The notes under the pieces are model-generated. The model made no database searches, was not told the origin of the DNA, and saw nothing but the letters and a program-made list of their open reading frames with translations. A DNA stretch of 64,000 nt, taken from positions 216,731 through 280,730 of the forward strand of contig NZ_PYAS01000013.1 of NCBI RefSeq assembly GCF_003014695.1, given 5' to 3'. Source of the stretch: Dyadobacter jiangsuensis (lineage in GTDB: Bacteria; Bacteroidota; Bacteroidia; Cytophagales; Spirosomataceae). Positions within the stretch are counted from its first letter, which is position 1. Every line of letters begins with the position of its first letter. This document shows, in pieces, positions 26,756 to 35,095 of the stretch. The position numbers were made by a program, and so were the translations under genes.

Positions 26756-28282
26756 TCAGGAAGTGGTGATTTTGTAGTTACCCAGCAGATTTAACTCTCC
26801 ATTGCCCTCAACGTGAACCTGTTTGACGGTGATATCCTGGCCGACGGAGATGGTGTGTCCGCTGTTGATGATGACGACATCATTCGGCCCGGGCATTCTA
26901 CCGGTGGACCAAATTGCCCGGTCAGGCCACATTCCCGAGCCGAGGGACTGGACGGTGTCTGAGAAGAGGGAAGTCGTTGCAAAGTTCTTGTAAAGAATAC
27001 TGTTTGAAGTAGTTTCCGTAGCACCGAGCCAATCAACGAGCAGATCGCGGTAGACGCGGCGAAAGTCGACTTGCATTTTGATTTCTTGATTCTTGTTCCA
27101 GGATGGTGCCACGATCGGGTCCAAATCGGTGGTAAGGATCGGTGCAGTACCGACGATTTGTCTTTTTATCCCAGATCCAAATATGAACATGGGAGCAGCA
27201 ACCCCGTGGTCGGTTCCTTTTGATGCATTAGAATTTGCACGACGACCGAAGTCCGAGAAAGTCATCCCAATTACCCGGTTTTCAGTACCCTGAAGCGCCA
27301 AATCTTTTTGGAATGCTGTAATTGCGTCGGAAAGTTGTTTCAACAGAAGGGAATGTTCTCCTTCAACTGTCGTTGTGCTTACTTGATTGGCGTGTGTGTC
27401 AAAACCTCTCAGTTCTACATAATAAATCCTGGTTTTTAAGCCTCCGTGTATCAGACGGGCCACTACTTTCAGTTGTTCTGACAAATCATTCGTCGCTACG
27501 CCCGGGGGGTATGAAGCTAAATTGCTGCCTTTTTCGCCAGCTGCCTTTATTTCAGCAGCATAGCCGACAGACATTACTTGCTGTTCCCGGTAAAATTTCA
27601 TCAATATCCCCGCATCACAGCAAGGGAGGGTAGTGTCCGTCACCGGATTCAGGTTTCCCATCAGTTGATAGAAGCTTCCTGGATTTTGGATAGATATGTT
27701 CATGGGCTGAGAAGGCCCAAGAAGAGTTGTTGTATTAATGTACCCAATCTGAATTGCTAGCGGATCGGTCATATCGGCATTAGGAAAAGCACCAGGATAT
27801 CCAGGGAATCTCTTATCGAGATATCTACCAGCCCAACCTGTTTCAGAATATTTCTCAGAATCGACAGCAGTCATCCATATATCTGATGAACGATAATGGG
27901 ATTGGTTTGGATTGGGGTAAGACACGGAGTTTACTATGCTGAGCTTTCCTTGGTTGTAGAGTTCCTGCATACCAGTCATAACCGGATGGAAACCGAATTC
28001 GGAGTTGCCTGACAGCCTTAGGATCTGACCTTCGGGAATCGCGATATTGCTTCTCAGATTATAATATTGAGAATAATATTGAAGTGGAATAACTGTGTTT
28101 AAACCATCATTGCCGCCATTAAGATAAATAACAACAAGCACCTTATCCTGCTCTGCGGCAAGAGATTGGGAGATGGTGGAAAAAAATGGGGAATTTCGTC
28201 CAAAGGTTTTAATTCCTAACCCATCAATTGTAAGTGGTAGGAGGAATGAGGACGCAGCTGATATAAATTCTCTTCTTTTCAT
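26756..28282 (-). CDS. DUF1501 protein with Tat-like signal and C-terminal beta-repeat
   Basis: The protein has 508 residues. The N-terminus MKRREFISAASSFLLPLTIDG has a twin-arginine-type signal. The DUF1501 (sulfatase/alkaline-phosphatase-like fold) features are VLVVIYLNGGNDGLNTVIPL, the HANQVSTTTVEGEHS segment after ELRGFDTH, and TFSDFGRRANSNASKGTDHG. The last ~60 residues (from PDRAIWSTGRMPGPNDVVII) look like a G8-type beta-repeat module, an unusual addition. It lies 12 bp downstream of the DUF1800 gene, the standard partner. The function of the pair is unknown; the substrate may be a cell-surface polymer (inference from the locus). Confidence 0.88.
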   Translation of the reverse strand: MKRREFISAASSFLLPLTIDGLGIKTFGRNSPFFSTISQSLAAEQDKVLVVIYLNGGNDGLNTVIPLQYYSQYYNLRSNIAIPEGQILRLSGNSEFGFHPVMTGMQELYNQGKLSIVNSVSYPNPNQSHYRSSDIWMTAVDSEKYSETGWAGRYLDKRFPGYPGAFPNADMTDPLAIQIGYINTTTLLGPSQPMNISIQNPGSFYQLMGNLNPVTDTTLPCCDAGILMKFYREQQVMSVGYAAEIKAAGEKGSNLASYPPGVATNDLSEQLKVVARLIHGGLKTRIYYVELRGFDTHANQVSTTTVEGEHSLLLKQLSDAITAFQKDLALQGTENRVIGMTFSDFGRRANSNASKGTDHGVAAPMFIFGSGIKRQIVGTAPILTTDLDPIVAPSWNKNQEIKMQVDFRRVYRDLLVDWLGATETTSNSILYKNFATTSLFSDTVQSLGSGMWPDRAIWSTGRMPGPNDVVIINSGHTISVGQDITVKQVHVEGNGELNLLGNYKITTS

Positions 28283-28294
28283 AGCGGTATTTGC

Positions 28295-29935
28295 TCAAAA
28301 CACGTGATATTCTGCCATACTAAACATATGCCTCAGCAACAGACGGCATCTTCTTTGTACGGCATTTTTTTTGTTGATATCAGTGGGTGCCGCTCGGTAA
28401 GCATTCCATTCATTGATCCAAGTATTTCTGGTAACACCTGTCATCATGATGGAATCTATCAGGAAGTTTTTTTGATTTTGCGTAAGCTCAAATACGAAGA
28501 GGTTTTGAGTCATTTGTTCAACAATAAATTCACTCGTGATGGCGGGCGTCCCTTGAACATCTGAAAAATTGGGTTGGAGGGCAGTCGCCCAGGCGACTAA
28601 GTCGATCCAAAGCACATATCCCGGACGAATCTCCTGGTCGGTGTGAGGAATAATATACCGATCTGTCACGTAATTACGTAATCCTATCGCTGTACCATTA
28701 ATCCAGTTTTTAGAATATCCGGTTTGATAATAAGGTACATAACCAAAAACTGATGGCTGATCTATAAGTCTTTGTTGTAAGCTAGCCATATTGTCGTAAG
28801 CGAACTTGCCATATATCCGGAAGGCGCGAAGATCTCCCATCATATTAGGAACCTTCATCTCGAAAAATCGCAAGGTGCCGATTACCAATTCCATGGGTGA
28901 TTTAAAAATCGCCCCACGGTTTTTCTGATCGTAGAAAATTTCGCTGCTTAGTAAAGCTCGAATTAGGGGTTCTATGCGGAAACCATTTGCGGGCGCGGAA
29001 AATAAATTGGCGAGTGGGATGATTACGTTATTCTCAATCTCCAAATCGATGTTGGCATTGACGTACCATCTGTACAGTTTTCTGCATATATGCTTAGCAG
29101 ATTCAGGATGTGCCGTCAGGATATCAATCAACTCGTGAATTTCCTGCTCAGCACCGCTTTTGTCGGTTCGCCCCTGTATAATCCTGCTCCCGTATTTAGA
29201 TGAAAATGTTTTAAGATCGGGGTCATGGCGATCGGGAGTGAACACCACTTCGAACGAAGTAGACCCTTCTGCGAGGTAGTTTTTGACTTGCCACCCTGTT
29301 AGCACTTTTGCGGCTGCTTTTACATCGTCTTCTAGGTAATTGGGATTGCCATAGAAATCTTTTTGTCCAACAACAAATAACTCTTGCAACTCCCTTGCAT
29401 AATTTTCATTTGGTTTAGTTTTAGCATTTTCGTTACCGTTCTGAAACAGTAGCATGGCTGCTTCATTAGTCATTTCAAAAGTCATGGTTTTGAAATTCCC
29501 GAGCGCATTCCGCCGCAAAAGTTGCATGTAGCTGTCGGTCATTCTATAATCGAAGACAACACCTTGCGGAACAACAAAATGATTTTGCCAGAATGTAGTC
29601 AGTTTTTCTAGAACGGAAGGTGGTTTACTCTGGTCTGCCATCAGGGTGGCCCACCAATAACGGATGTAGTAGCACCATTCGCTGCGGCGCTCCTTGTTGA
29701 AAGGAAGTGTTAAAAAAGGCTGACCTGCCGTAGGTTTGGTTTCATCCAAATCTACGGGTGGCGGCGGTGAAGTATGGTAGGTGGAATTCGCTATAAGCTG
29801 ATTAACAGCTTGTGCTGCCGAAAGCCCGGAAAAGGCAGCGATTTCCTGTTTCGTTGGGCCAAAAGTCGCGCGTCTCAGAAGATGCGCGGCCGTATTGGCG
29901 TCTAGCGGCGTCTGATAAACATCCAGATATGGCAT
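28295..29935 (-). CDS. DUF1800-family protein
   Basis: The protein has 546 residues. It has family signatures: AAHLLRRATFGPTKQEIAAF near the N-terminus, LEKLTTFWQNHFVV, then ANEAAMLLFQNGNENAKTKPN-type residues with NYARELQELFVVG, and SAKHICRKLYRWYVN. No signal peptide is obvious. DUF1800 and DUF1501 proteins occur as pairs in Bacteroidota and Planctomycetota with unknown role. Here the pair is inside an exopolysaccharide locus, between rfbA and the initiating transferase. A 5' inverted repeat (29957-30003) and a TACCTTTG box (30003-30010) precede it. Confidence 0.88.
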   Translation of the reverse strand: MPYLDVYQTPLDANTAAHLLRRATFGPTKQEIAAFSGLSAAQAVNQLIANSTYHTSPPPPVDLDETKPTAGQPFLTLPFNKERRSEWCYYIRYWWATLMADQSKPPSVLEKLTTFWQNHFVVPQGVVFDYRMTDSYMQLLRRNALGNFKTMTFEMTNEAAMLLFQNGNENAKTKPNENYARELQELFVVGQKDFYGNPNYLEDDVKAAAKVLTGWQVKNYLAEGSTSFEVVFTPDRHDPDLKTFSSKYGSRIIQGRTDKSGAEQEIHELIDILTAHPESAKHICRKLYRWYVNANIDLEIENNVIIPLANLFSAPANGFRIEPLIRALLSSEIFYDQKNRGAIFKSPMELVIGTLRFFEMKVPNMMGDLRAFRIYGKFAYDNMASLQQRLIDQPSVFGYVPYYQTGYSKNWINGTAIGLRNYVTDRYIIPHTDQEIRPGYVLWIDLVAWATALQPNFSDVQGTPAITSEFIVEQMTQNLFVFELTQNQKNFLIDSIMMTGVTRNTWINEWNAYRAAPTDINKKNAVQRRCRLLLRHMFSMAEYHVF

Positions 29936-29956
29936 ATATTTCCCCTCTTATCGTTC

Positions 29957-30010
29957 GTATGGTGCTATAATAGCCATTTGATCAGGCATTTACAGCACCA
30001 TACAAAGGTA
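29957..30010 (-). promoter_or_regulatory. -7 box and 10-bp inverted repeat in the DUF1800 leader
   Basis: TACCTTTG (minus strand, 30010-30003) matches the -7 consensus, without a TTG at the right spacing. GTATGGTGCT (29957-29966) and AGCACCATAC (29994-30003) are a perfect 10-bp inverted repeat with a 27-nt loop. It begins about where transcription would start, so it would fold at the 5' end of the mRNA. Confidence 0.5.
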
Positions 30011-30103
30011 CTCGAAAATAATAATATCTAAAAATAGTTTGAATTATTTTATAGAATTTATTCTACCTTTCGATAAGAGATGTCAAACTTTATTACCGCA
30101 ATT

Positions 30104-30985
30104 TTATATGCTCAGCTTTGCAGGTTGGGGAAGTAGTTTGAGCAGATATTTACCATAGCCACTCTTTACCAATGGCTGAGCGATTTCGTTTAGTTCTTCC
30201 GCGCCTATGAAGCCCATTCGGTAAGCAACTTCTTCGATGCATCCAATTTTGAGCCCTTGGCGTTCTTCAATCACTTGTACAAACTGGCCGGCTTGCATTA
30301 GCGACTCAAAGGTACCAGTATCGAGCCAGGCAGTGCCACGGTCCAAAACACCGACTTTTAGCTTGCCGGATTCAAGATATGCCTTGTTCACATCCGTAAT
30401 TTCGTACTCTCCTCTTGGGGACGGAGCGATTGACTTGGCAATATCGATCACCTGGTTGTCGTAAAAATAGAGACCGGGTACAGCATAGTTTGATTTGGGA
30501 TTCAGTGGCTTTTCTTCGATAGAAAGAGCATTAAATGACTCGTCGAACTCCACTACGCCGTAGCGCTCGGGGTCATGTACCTGGTAGGCAAAGATGACCC
30601 CGCCTTCGGGATCGTTGTTGGCTTGCAGCAATTTCGATAAGCCAGAGCCATAGAAGATGTTGTCTCCAAGGATCAAAGCCACTTTATCATTCCCGATAAA
30701 TTCCTCGCCGATGACAAAGGCTTGAGCAAGACCGTCTGGATTTGGCTGCACGGCATAACTAAACTGACATCCGATCCGATTTCCATCGCCTAGAAGCTTT
30801 TTAAAATGAGGCATGTCGTGAGGCGTGGAAATAATAAGTATCTCTCTGATCCCCGCGAGCATCAGTATCGACAGCGGGTAGTAGATCATTGGCTTATCGT
30901 AAACAGGCATTAGTTGCTTACTTACTGCCAATGTAAGCGGGTGAAGGCGGGTTCCTGAGCCGCCAGCGAGAATAATTCCTTTCAT
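30104..30985 (-). CDS. rfbA: Glucose-1-phosphate thymidylyltransferase
   Basis: RfbA (RmlA) makes dTDP-glucose from dTTP and glucose-1-phosphate, the first step to dTDP-L-rhamnose. From MKGIILAGGSGTRLHPLT (start 12 nt inside the longest frame) it carries the nucleotidyltransferase signature GGSGTRLHP, KPMIYYPLS and ILGDNIFYG; about 293 residues, full length. It is the last of rfbC-rfbB-rfbA on the minus strand, 31 bp after rfbB, with the ACTCAACGTT motif in that gap. Confidence 0.96.
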   Translation of the reverse strand: MKGIILAGGSGTRLHPLTLAVSKQLMPVYDKPMIYYPLSILMLAGIREILIISTPHDMPHFKKLLGDGNRIGCQFSYAVQPNPDGLAQAFVIGEEFIGNDKVALILGDNIFYGSGLSKLLQANNDPEGGVIFAYQVHDPERYGVVEFDESFNALSIEEKPLNPKSNYAVPGLYFYDNQVIDIAKSIAPSPRGEYEITDVNKAYLESGKLKVGVLDRGTAWLDTGTFESLMQAGQFVQVIEERQGLKIGCIEEVAYRMGFIGAEELNEIAQPLVKSGYGKYLLKLLPQPAKLSI

Positions 30986-30995
30986 ATTTTCTTTC

Positions 30996-31005
30996 AACGT
31001 TGAGT
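30996..31005 (-). repeat. ACTCAACGTT motif before rfbA
   Basis: Exact ACTCAACGTT in the 30-bp rfbB-rfbA gap, 10 nt before the ATG. There is no room for a separate promoter between the genes, so here the motif must act on a read-through transcript or at translation. Confidence 0.7.
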
Positions 31006-31015
31006 AACTAAAATT

Positions 31016-32080
31016 CTATCTTCTGTCATACATCTCATTATAATAATGCTTGTACTCGCCAGAGGTTACATTGTTCAACCATTCGGTATTGTTCAAATAC
31101 CAATCGACGGTTTTGGCCAATCCCTCGTCAAATTGCAGTGACGGCGTCCAACCCAGCTCATCTTTCAACTTTGTGGCGTCAATTGCATACCGGAGATCGT
31201 GACCGGCGCGATCAGTAACGTATTGGATAAGTTGTTCGGATGTTTGCTCGGGCCGCCCCAGTCTTTGGTCCATTATATTGCAAAGCAGCTTAACCAAATC
31301 TATGTTCTTCCACTCATTGTGTCCCCCAATATTGTACGTTTCTCCAACTTTCCCTTTATGGAAAATTACGTCGATTGCCCTCGCATGGTCCTCAACAAAC
31401 AGCCAGTCACGAACATTCTCCCCTTTTCCGTAAACCGGCAAGGCTTTGTTGTTGAGAATGTTGTGAATCATAAGGGGGATCAATTTTTCAGGGAAGTGAT
31501 TAGGGCCGTAATTGTTGGAACAATTTGAGATCACAACCGGCATTTTGTAAGTATTGTGGTAAGCCCGCACGAAATGATCGGACGAGGCTTTGGATGCGCT
31601 GTAAGGTGAGCGGGGGTCGTATTTTGTGGTTTCAAGAAAGAATTCCTTCGGGTCATGAAGCTCGCCATAGACTTCGTCGGTGGATACGTGATAGAAAAGG
31701 CGATCAACAAAATCACCCTTCCAGGCCTTGCGCGCAGCATTTAGCAGGTTTACGGTCCCCAATACGTTGGTCATAACAAACGCCATCGGGTCTGAAATTG
31801 ACCTGTCCACGTGAGATTCCGCGGCGAGATGAATCACACCCTGAAAATCATTCTCTGCAAAAAGCGCTTCTAAAAAAAACGCGTCAACGATGTCCCCTTT
31901 AACAAACGTGTAGTTGGGGAGATCTTCAATGTCGGAGAGGTTTTCCAGGTTGCCGGCATAAGTGAGGGCGTCCAGGTTGAAGATCTGGTAATTGGGATAT
32001 GATGTAACGAAACGTCTCACTACATGCGATCCGATAAATCCGGCACCACCGGTGATCAGTATTTTTTTTGGATTGTTCAT
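31016..32080 (-). CDS. rfbB: dTDP-glucose 4,6-dehydratase
   Basis: RfbB (RmlB) converts dTDP-glucose to dTDP-4-keto-6-deoxyglucose using bound NAD. The 354-residue protein has the Rossmann motif GGAGFIGSHVVRRF, the HLAAESHVDRSI segment, the catalytic HVSTDEVYGEL and YSASK (Tyr-xxx-Lys), and the conserved SNCSNNYGPNHFPEKLIPL. It lies between rfbC and rfbA. Unlike several neighbours it has no ACTCAACGTT motif upstream. Confidence 0.97.
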   Translation of the reverse strand: MNNPKKILITGGAGFIGSHVVRRFVTSYPNYQIFNLDALTYAGNLENLSDIEDLPNYTFVKGDIVDAFFLEALFAENDFQGVIHLAAESHVDRSISDPMAFVMTNVLGTVNLLNAARKAWKGDFVDRLFYHVSTDEVYGELHDPKEFFLETTKYDPRSPYSASKASSDHFVRAYHNTYKMPVVISNCSNNYGPNHFPEKLIPLMIHNILNNKALPVYGKGENVRDWLFVEDHARAIDVIFHKGKVGETYNIGGHNEWKNIDLVKLLCNIMDQRLGRPEQTSEQLIQYVTDRAGHDLRYAIDATKLKDELGWTPSLQFDEGLAKTVDWYLNNTEWLNNVTSGEYKHYYNEMYDRR

Positions 32081-32100
32081 TTTTTGCTATTTAGGACTCC

Positions 32101-32643
32101 TCAGACGGTAGGTTTGAAAATCGTTTCAAAGGTTGGTAGTATTTGATCCTTTTCAGACACTATTGGGTTTTCGATCCCCCAGGGAATGCTGAAAAAGGGG
32201 TCATTCCAGCGGAGCCCGCCTTCGGATTGCTTATGATATGTGTTGGTACACTTATACTGGAAAATAGAGTCTTCCAAAGCTGCAAATCCGTGCGCGAAAC
32301 CTTCTGGTATATACACCATTCTGCCGTTTTCAGAGCTCAGTTCAAATAGCTCGAATTTGCCAAATGTGGGCGATTCCGGGCGAAGGTCTACTGCAACGTC
32401 CAGTACTTTACCTTGGATCACTCGCACCAGCTTGCCTTGTGCATGCGGCGCGTGCTGAAAATGCAGTCCGCGGACTACTCCCTTTTTTGAAAATGATTGA
32501 TTGTCCTGAATAAAGTTCTCAGTAAAGCCCTGGCCTTTCCAGACCTCGTCGTTGAAGGATTCGAAAAAATGTCCTCGATCATCACTGTAGATGGACGGTG
32601 TAATCATCCAGACGTCAGGAAGAGATGTTTGATTGAATTTCAT
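32101..32643 (-). CDS. rfbC: dTDP-4-dehydrorhamnose 3,5-epimerase
   Basis: RfbC (RmlC) epimerises dTDP-4-keto-6-deoxyglucose at C3 and C5. The 180-residue cupin protein shows GHFFESFNDEVW, the catalytic-His region RGLHFQHAPHAQGKLVRV, then VLDVAVDLRPESPTFGK and YIPEGFAHGFAAL, with YKCTNTYHK. Its start lies 29 nt inside the end of the upstream glycosyltransferase gene. The motif variant ACTCAACGCA lies within that overlap, 2 nt from the ATG. Confidence 0.96.
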   Translation of the reverse strand: MKFNQTSLPDVWMITPSIYSDDRGHFFESFNDEVWKGQGFTENFIQDNQSFSKKGVVRGLHFQHAPHAQGKLVRVIQGKVLDVAVDLRPESPTFGKFELFELSSENGRMVYIPEGFAHGFAALEDSIFQYKCTNTYHKQSEGGLRWNDPFFSIPWGIENPIVSEKDQILPTFETIFKPTV

Positions 32644-33739
32644 GTTGCGTTGAGTAAATGGTTCGAAAATGATTTTCGTATTGATCTATGATGTTATTCC
32701 ATTCATAAATGTGTTTGATCTTGTGTAGGTTGTTGGCTACATAGGGCGTATGCTGATCTTTCCGTACCGTTTCAATACACTTCCTTACATCGTCGGCGTT
32801 GCGGAAGTAAAGGGCGTCGTCTTCGAGAATGGTGGAGTTAAATTCATTCTGATTGGCACAGATCAGCGTTTGCGATGCCATGGCTTCCAGTAACGAAGGG
32901 TTAGTCCCTCCAACGGAGTGTCCGTGGAAATAGATGTTTGAATAGTAACGCAGGTTGTTCAACGCGTTTATGTCGTAAATCCCACCTATGAAGTGAATAT
33001 TCTTGGATGAGGAATATTTGTTTTTCAGATATTCGCCATACTTCGTCGCATGCTTGCCGACAACAAGGAACGGGTTCTTGATGGACGCTTTTGATACGCC
33101 TTCCAAAATTGTATCCACATTGTTTTCCGGCTCGAGTCGTGCGATGAGCATGTTGTACCCGTACGGCACCAGATCGTACTGTTTAAGAATTTCAACTGAG
33201 GGGGCCTCGAATGGAAAAGCACCATAAGGGATATACGTCGATGGAATTTTATATTTATTTGCCAAATAGTCCTGTATTCCCAGTGAATCTGCAATCCAAT
33301 GGTCGCTGTAAACCGTTCCCAGATACTCGGCCCATTTAAGGAAGTTTCTGACGGGTTTTGAATACTTCGTCCTTTTCCATTCCAATCCATCCATATTGGT
33401 AGTGATAATGCAGTTTTTGCGTGGCAGCAGCCACCCCCAAACTGTACTACTCGTATAACCGAGTTGAAGAATGATGTCGTAGTTTTGTTTGCGAGAGTGT
33501 AAAATGCAGTTCAAATCGTAAACAAACTGACCCGCAGTTCCCCATTTATCCTCAGGATCATTGCAATGAACTAATTTCACGCCGTTCCATTCGGATTCCT
33601 GATACGGATGTGAATGTGAGTTGTAAACAGTAATGTCGTGTCCCCGTTCTACCAGGCCTTTGGCGAGATATTCCGCAAATTGTTCAAATCCACCGTAGTG
33701 ATTGGGAATCCCACGTGTACCTATGATCGCTATTTTCAT
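32615..33739 (-). CDS. Glycosyltransferase with DUF1972 domain (GT4-type, rhamnosyltransferase-like)
   Basis: The protein has 374 residues. Its N-terminus MKIAIIGTRGIPNHYGGFEQ is the diagnostic DUF1972 motif of a family often annotated as rhamnosyltransferase. The C-terminal GT4 domain contains YGYNMLIARLEPENN, FIGGIYDINALNNLRYYS and HGHSVGGTNPSLLEAMAS. It probably adds one sugar to the lipid-linked repeat unit on the cytoplasmic face. Its last 29 nt overlap rfbC, consistent with co-translation. Donor and acceptor cannot be assigned; rhamnose is plausible because of the adjacent rfb genes. Confidence 0.85.
   Translation of the reverse strand: MKIAIIGTRGIPNHYGGFEQFAEYLAKGLVERGHDITVYNSHSHPYQESEWNGVKLVHCNDPEDKWGTAGQFVYDLNCILHSRKQNYDIILQLGYTSSTVWGWLLPRKNCIITTNMDGLEWKRTKYSKPVRNFLKWAEYLGTVYSDHWIADSLGIQDYLANKYKIPSTYIPYGAFPFEAPSVEILKQYDLVPYGYNMLIARLEPENNVDTILEGVSKASIKNPFLVVGKHATKYGEYLKNKYSSSKNIHFIGGIYDINALNNLRYYSNIYFHGHSVGGTNPSLLEAMASQTLICANQNEFNSTILEDDALYFRNADDVRKCIETVRKDQHTPYVANNLHKIKHIYEWNNIIDQYENHFRTIYSTQHEIQSNISS
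32646..32655 (-). repeat. ACTCAACGTT-type motif before rfbC (variant)
   Basis: ACTCAACGCA, two mismatches at the end, 2 nt before the rfbC ATG and inside the 3' coding end of the preceding glycosyltransferase gene. Confidence 0.5.
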
Positions 33740-33774
33740 AGAATTTATTTTTTATGTATTCCTAGATGTCTTGA

Positions 33775-35049
33775 TTATTTAATTGTCCTGAATTCCGTTC
33801 TCTTTTCCCACCCAGTTTGTTTTTGAAGTGTCCGCACCTGTTTTTGCAGCGATCCCGAGTCGGAGGATCTAAGGGGGATTCCGGATTTAAGCAAGACAAC
33901 ATTCTTCTCTGACTTGAATGAATTTTTCCCTGCGATTTTGTCACGCGAGAACATATAACTCGAGCGAGGATTTTCAAATTGATTGCCCGAAATTAACAGG
34001 TCTCCGTCGGCGACTTCCCATGCATGGATTAGCAGATGTACACCCACGTTCTTATCAGTCCTGACGGCATGGGACCAGCCGAAGCCGGAGTTTGTACAGC
34101 GATTATTTATGAATTTACAATTTCTAAATCCTGATTTCCAGCCCTTTATCCAAAGTTCAAAAGATTGTTCATTCTTGTCAGCTATATTATTACGGAACAC
34201 TACATTATCAAAATAGGAATTTACGGCTCCACCCTGCATTGTGTACGCGGCATCGAAGACCTGTGATACGGAGCAATCCTCTATCAAACAATTGGTTGCA
34301 GAATTAAATAGTTCAATACCATTTCCGTACCTCGTGTTTTTAATTTTTGCTCTCGGCAAATACGATCCGCCGATTTCGGCGATATCAACGTGTTTTATCT
34401 CGATGTTTGATACGCTATCACCCTGGATTGCATGACCTCCCGTGCCAACCAGTTGGATGTCCTGCACAGTCATATCATCGCTCAGCTCGATTATTGTGTA
34501 GTTACCGGCAAGCTGAATATTGTAGGGATTGATATCGTCGTTTAATTTAATATAAAGATAACCATCCATACTGGCGAAATCCCAGTTTTTAGACAAAGAT
34601 GTTTGGTCGGGAAACTTTGATCCATAAATCACCCCGTTCACTTTGATGAACCCAACATTTGAATCTGTCAAGTTGGTATACCCATTGAGTTTGGATGGGT
34701 CGCGAAGATTCACGCGCCATACGTCATTCGCCTGTTTCTCAAATGCACCTCGCACTACTTTCTTGTACAAGCTTAGCACAGGCTTCTGATTCGAAGCTCC
34801 ATATGCACCGAGGGTGATTTTTTCCCTCTTATCAGATTCGGGTATTCTTTTCAGACTGAAATACAGTGTGTCGCCACGGTGCAAAAGATAGGTATATCCC
34901 CTATATAACTTATGCAAAGTCTTCCAAGGTTTTGTGGAATCCCTACCACTGTTCAAATCGTTTCCGCTGCTGGATATATATATTCTGTTTTGTGAAAAAG
35001 CTTTGTCACACACTGAAATAAATAGTAGCAGTATCAAGAACTTTTTCAT
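33775..35049 (-). CDS. Secreted right-handed beta-helix protein of the polysaccharide locus
   Basis: The protein has 424 residues with a signal peptide (FLILLLFISVCDKAFSQ) and an opening (NRIYISSSGNDLNSGRDSTK) typical of secreted pectate-lyase-fold proteins. Parallel beta-helix coils follow (about 175-375), e.g. NGIELFNSATNCLIEDCSVS and SYFDNVVFRNNIADKN, each with short strands and turns. No lyase or epimerase catalytic set can be assigned with confidence. The location between glycosyltransferases suggests it processes the periplasmic polymer (lyase, epimerase or acetyl-modifying enzyme), which is inference. Confidence 0.7.
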   Translation of the reverse strand: MKKFLILLLFISVCDKAFSQNRIYISSSGNDLNSGRDSTKPWKTLHKLYRGYTYLLHRGDTLYFSLKRIPESDKREKITLGAYGASNQKPVLSLYKKVVRGAFEKQANDVWRVNLRDPSKLNGYTNLTDSNVGFIKVNGVIYGSKFPDQTSLSKNWDFASMDGYLYIKLNDDINPYNIQLAGNYTIIELSDDMTVQDIQLVGTGGHAIQGDSVSNIEIKHVDIAEIGGSYLPRAKIKNTRYGNGIELFNSATNCLIEDCSVSQVFDAAYTMQGGAVNSYFDNVVFRNNIADKNEQSFELWIKGWKSGFRNCKFINNRCTNSGFGWSHAVRTDKNVGVHLLIHAWEVADGDLLISGNQFENPRSSYMFSRDKIAGKNSFKSEKNVVLLKSGIPLRSSDSGSLQKQVRTLQKQTGWEKRTEFRTIK

Positions 35050-35095
35050 ACTCTTATGGTTCTTATTTGATGAACAAAGTCACCGTTTTTTATCG

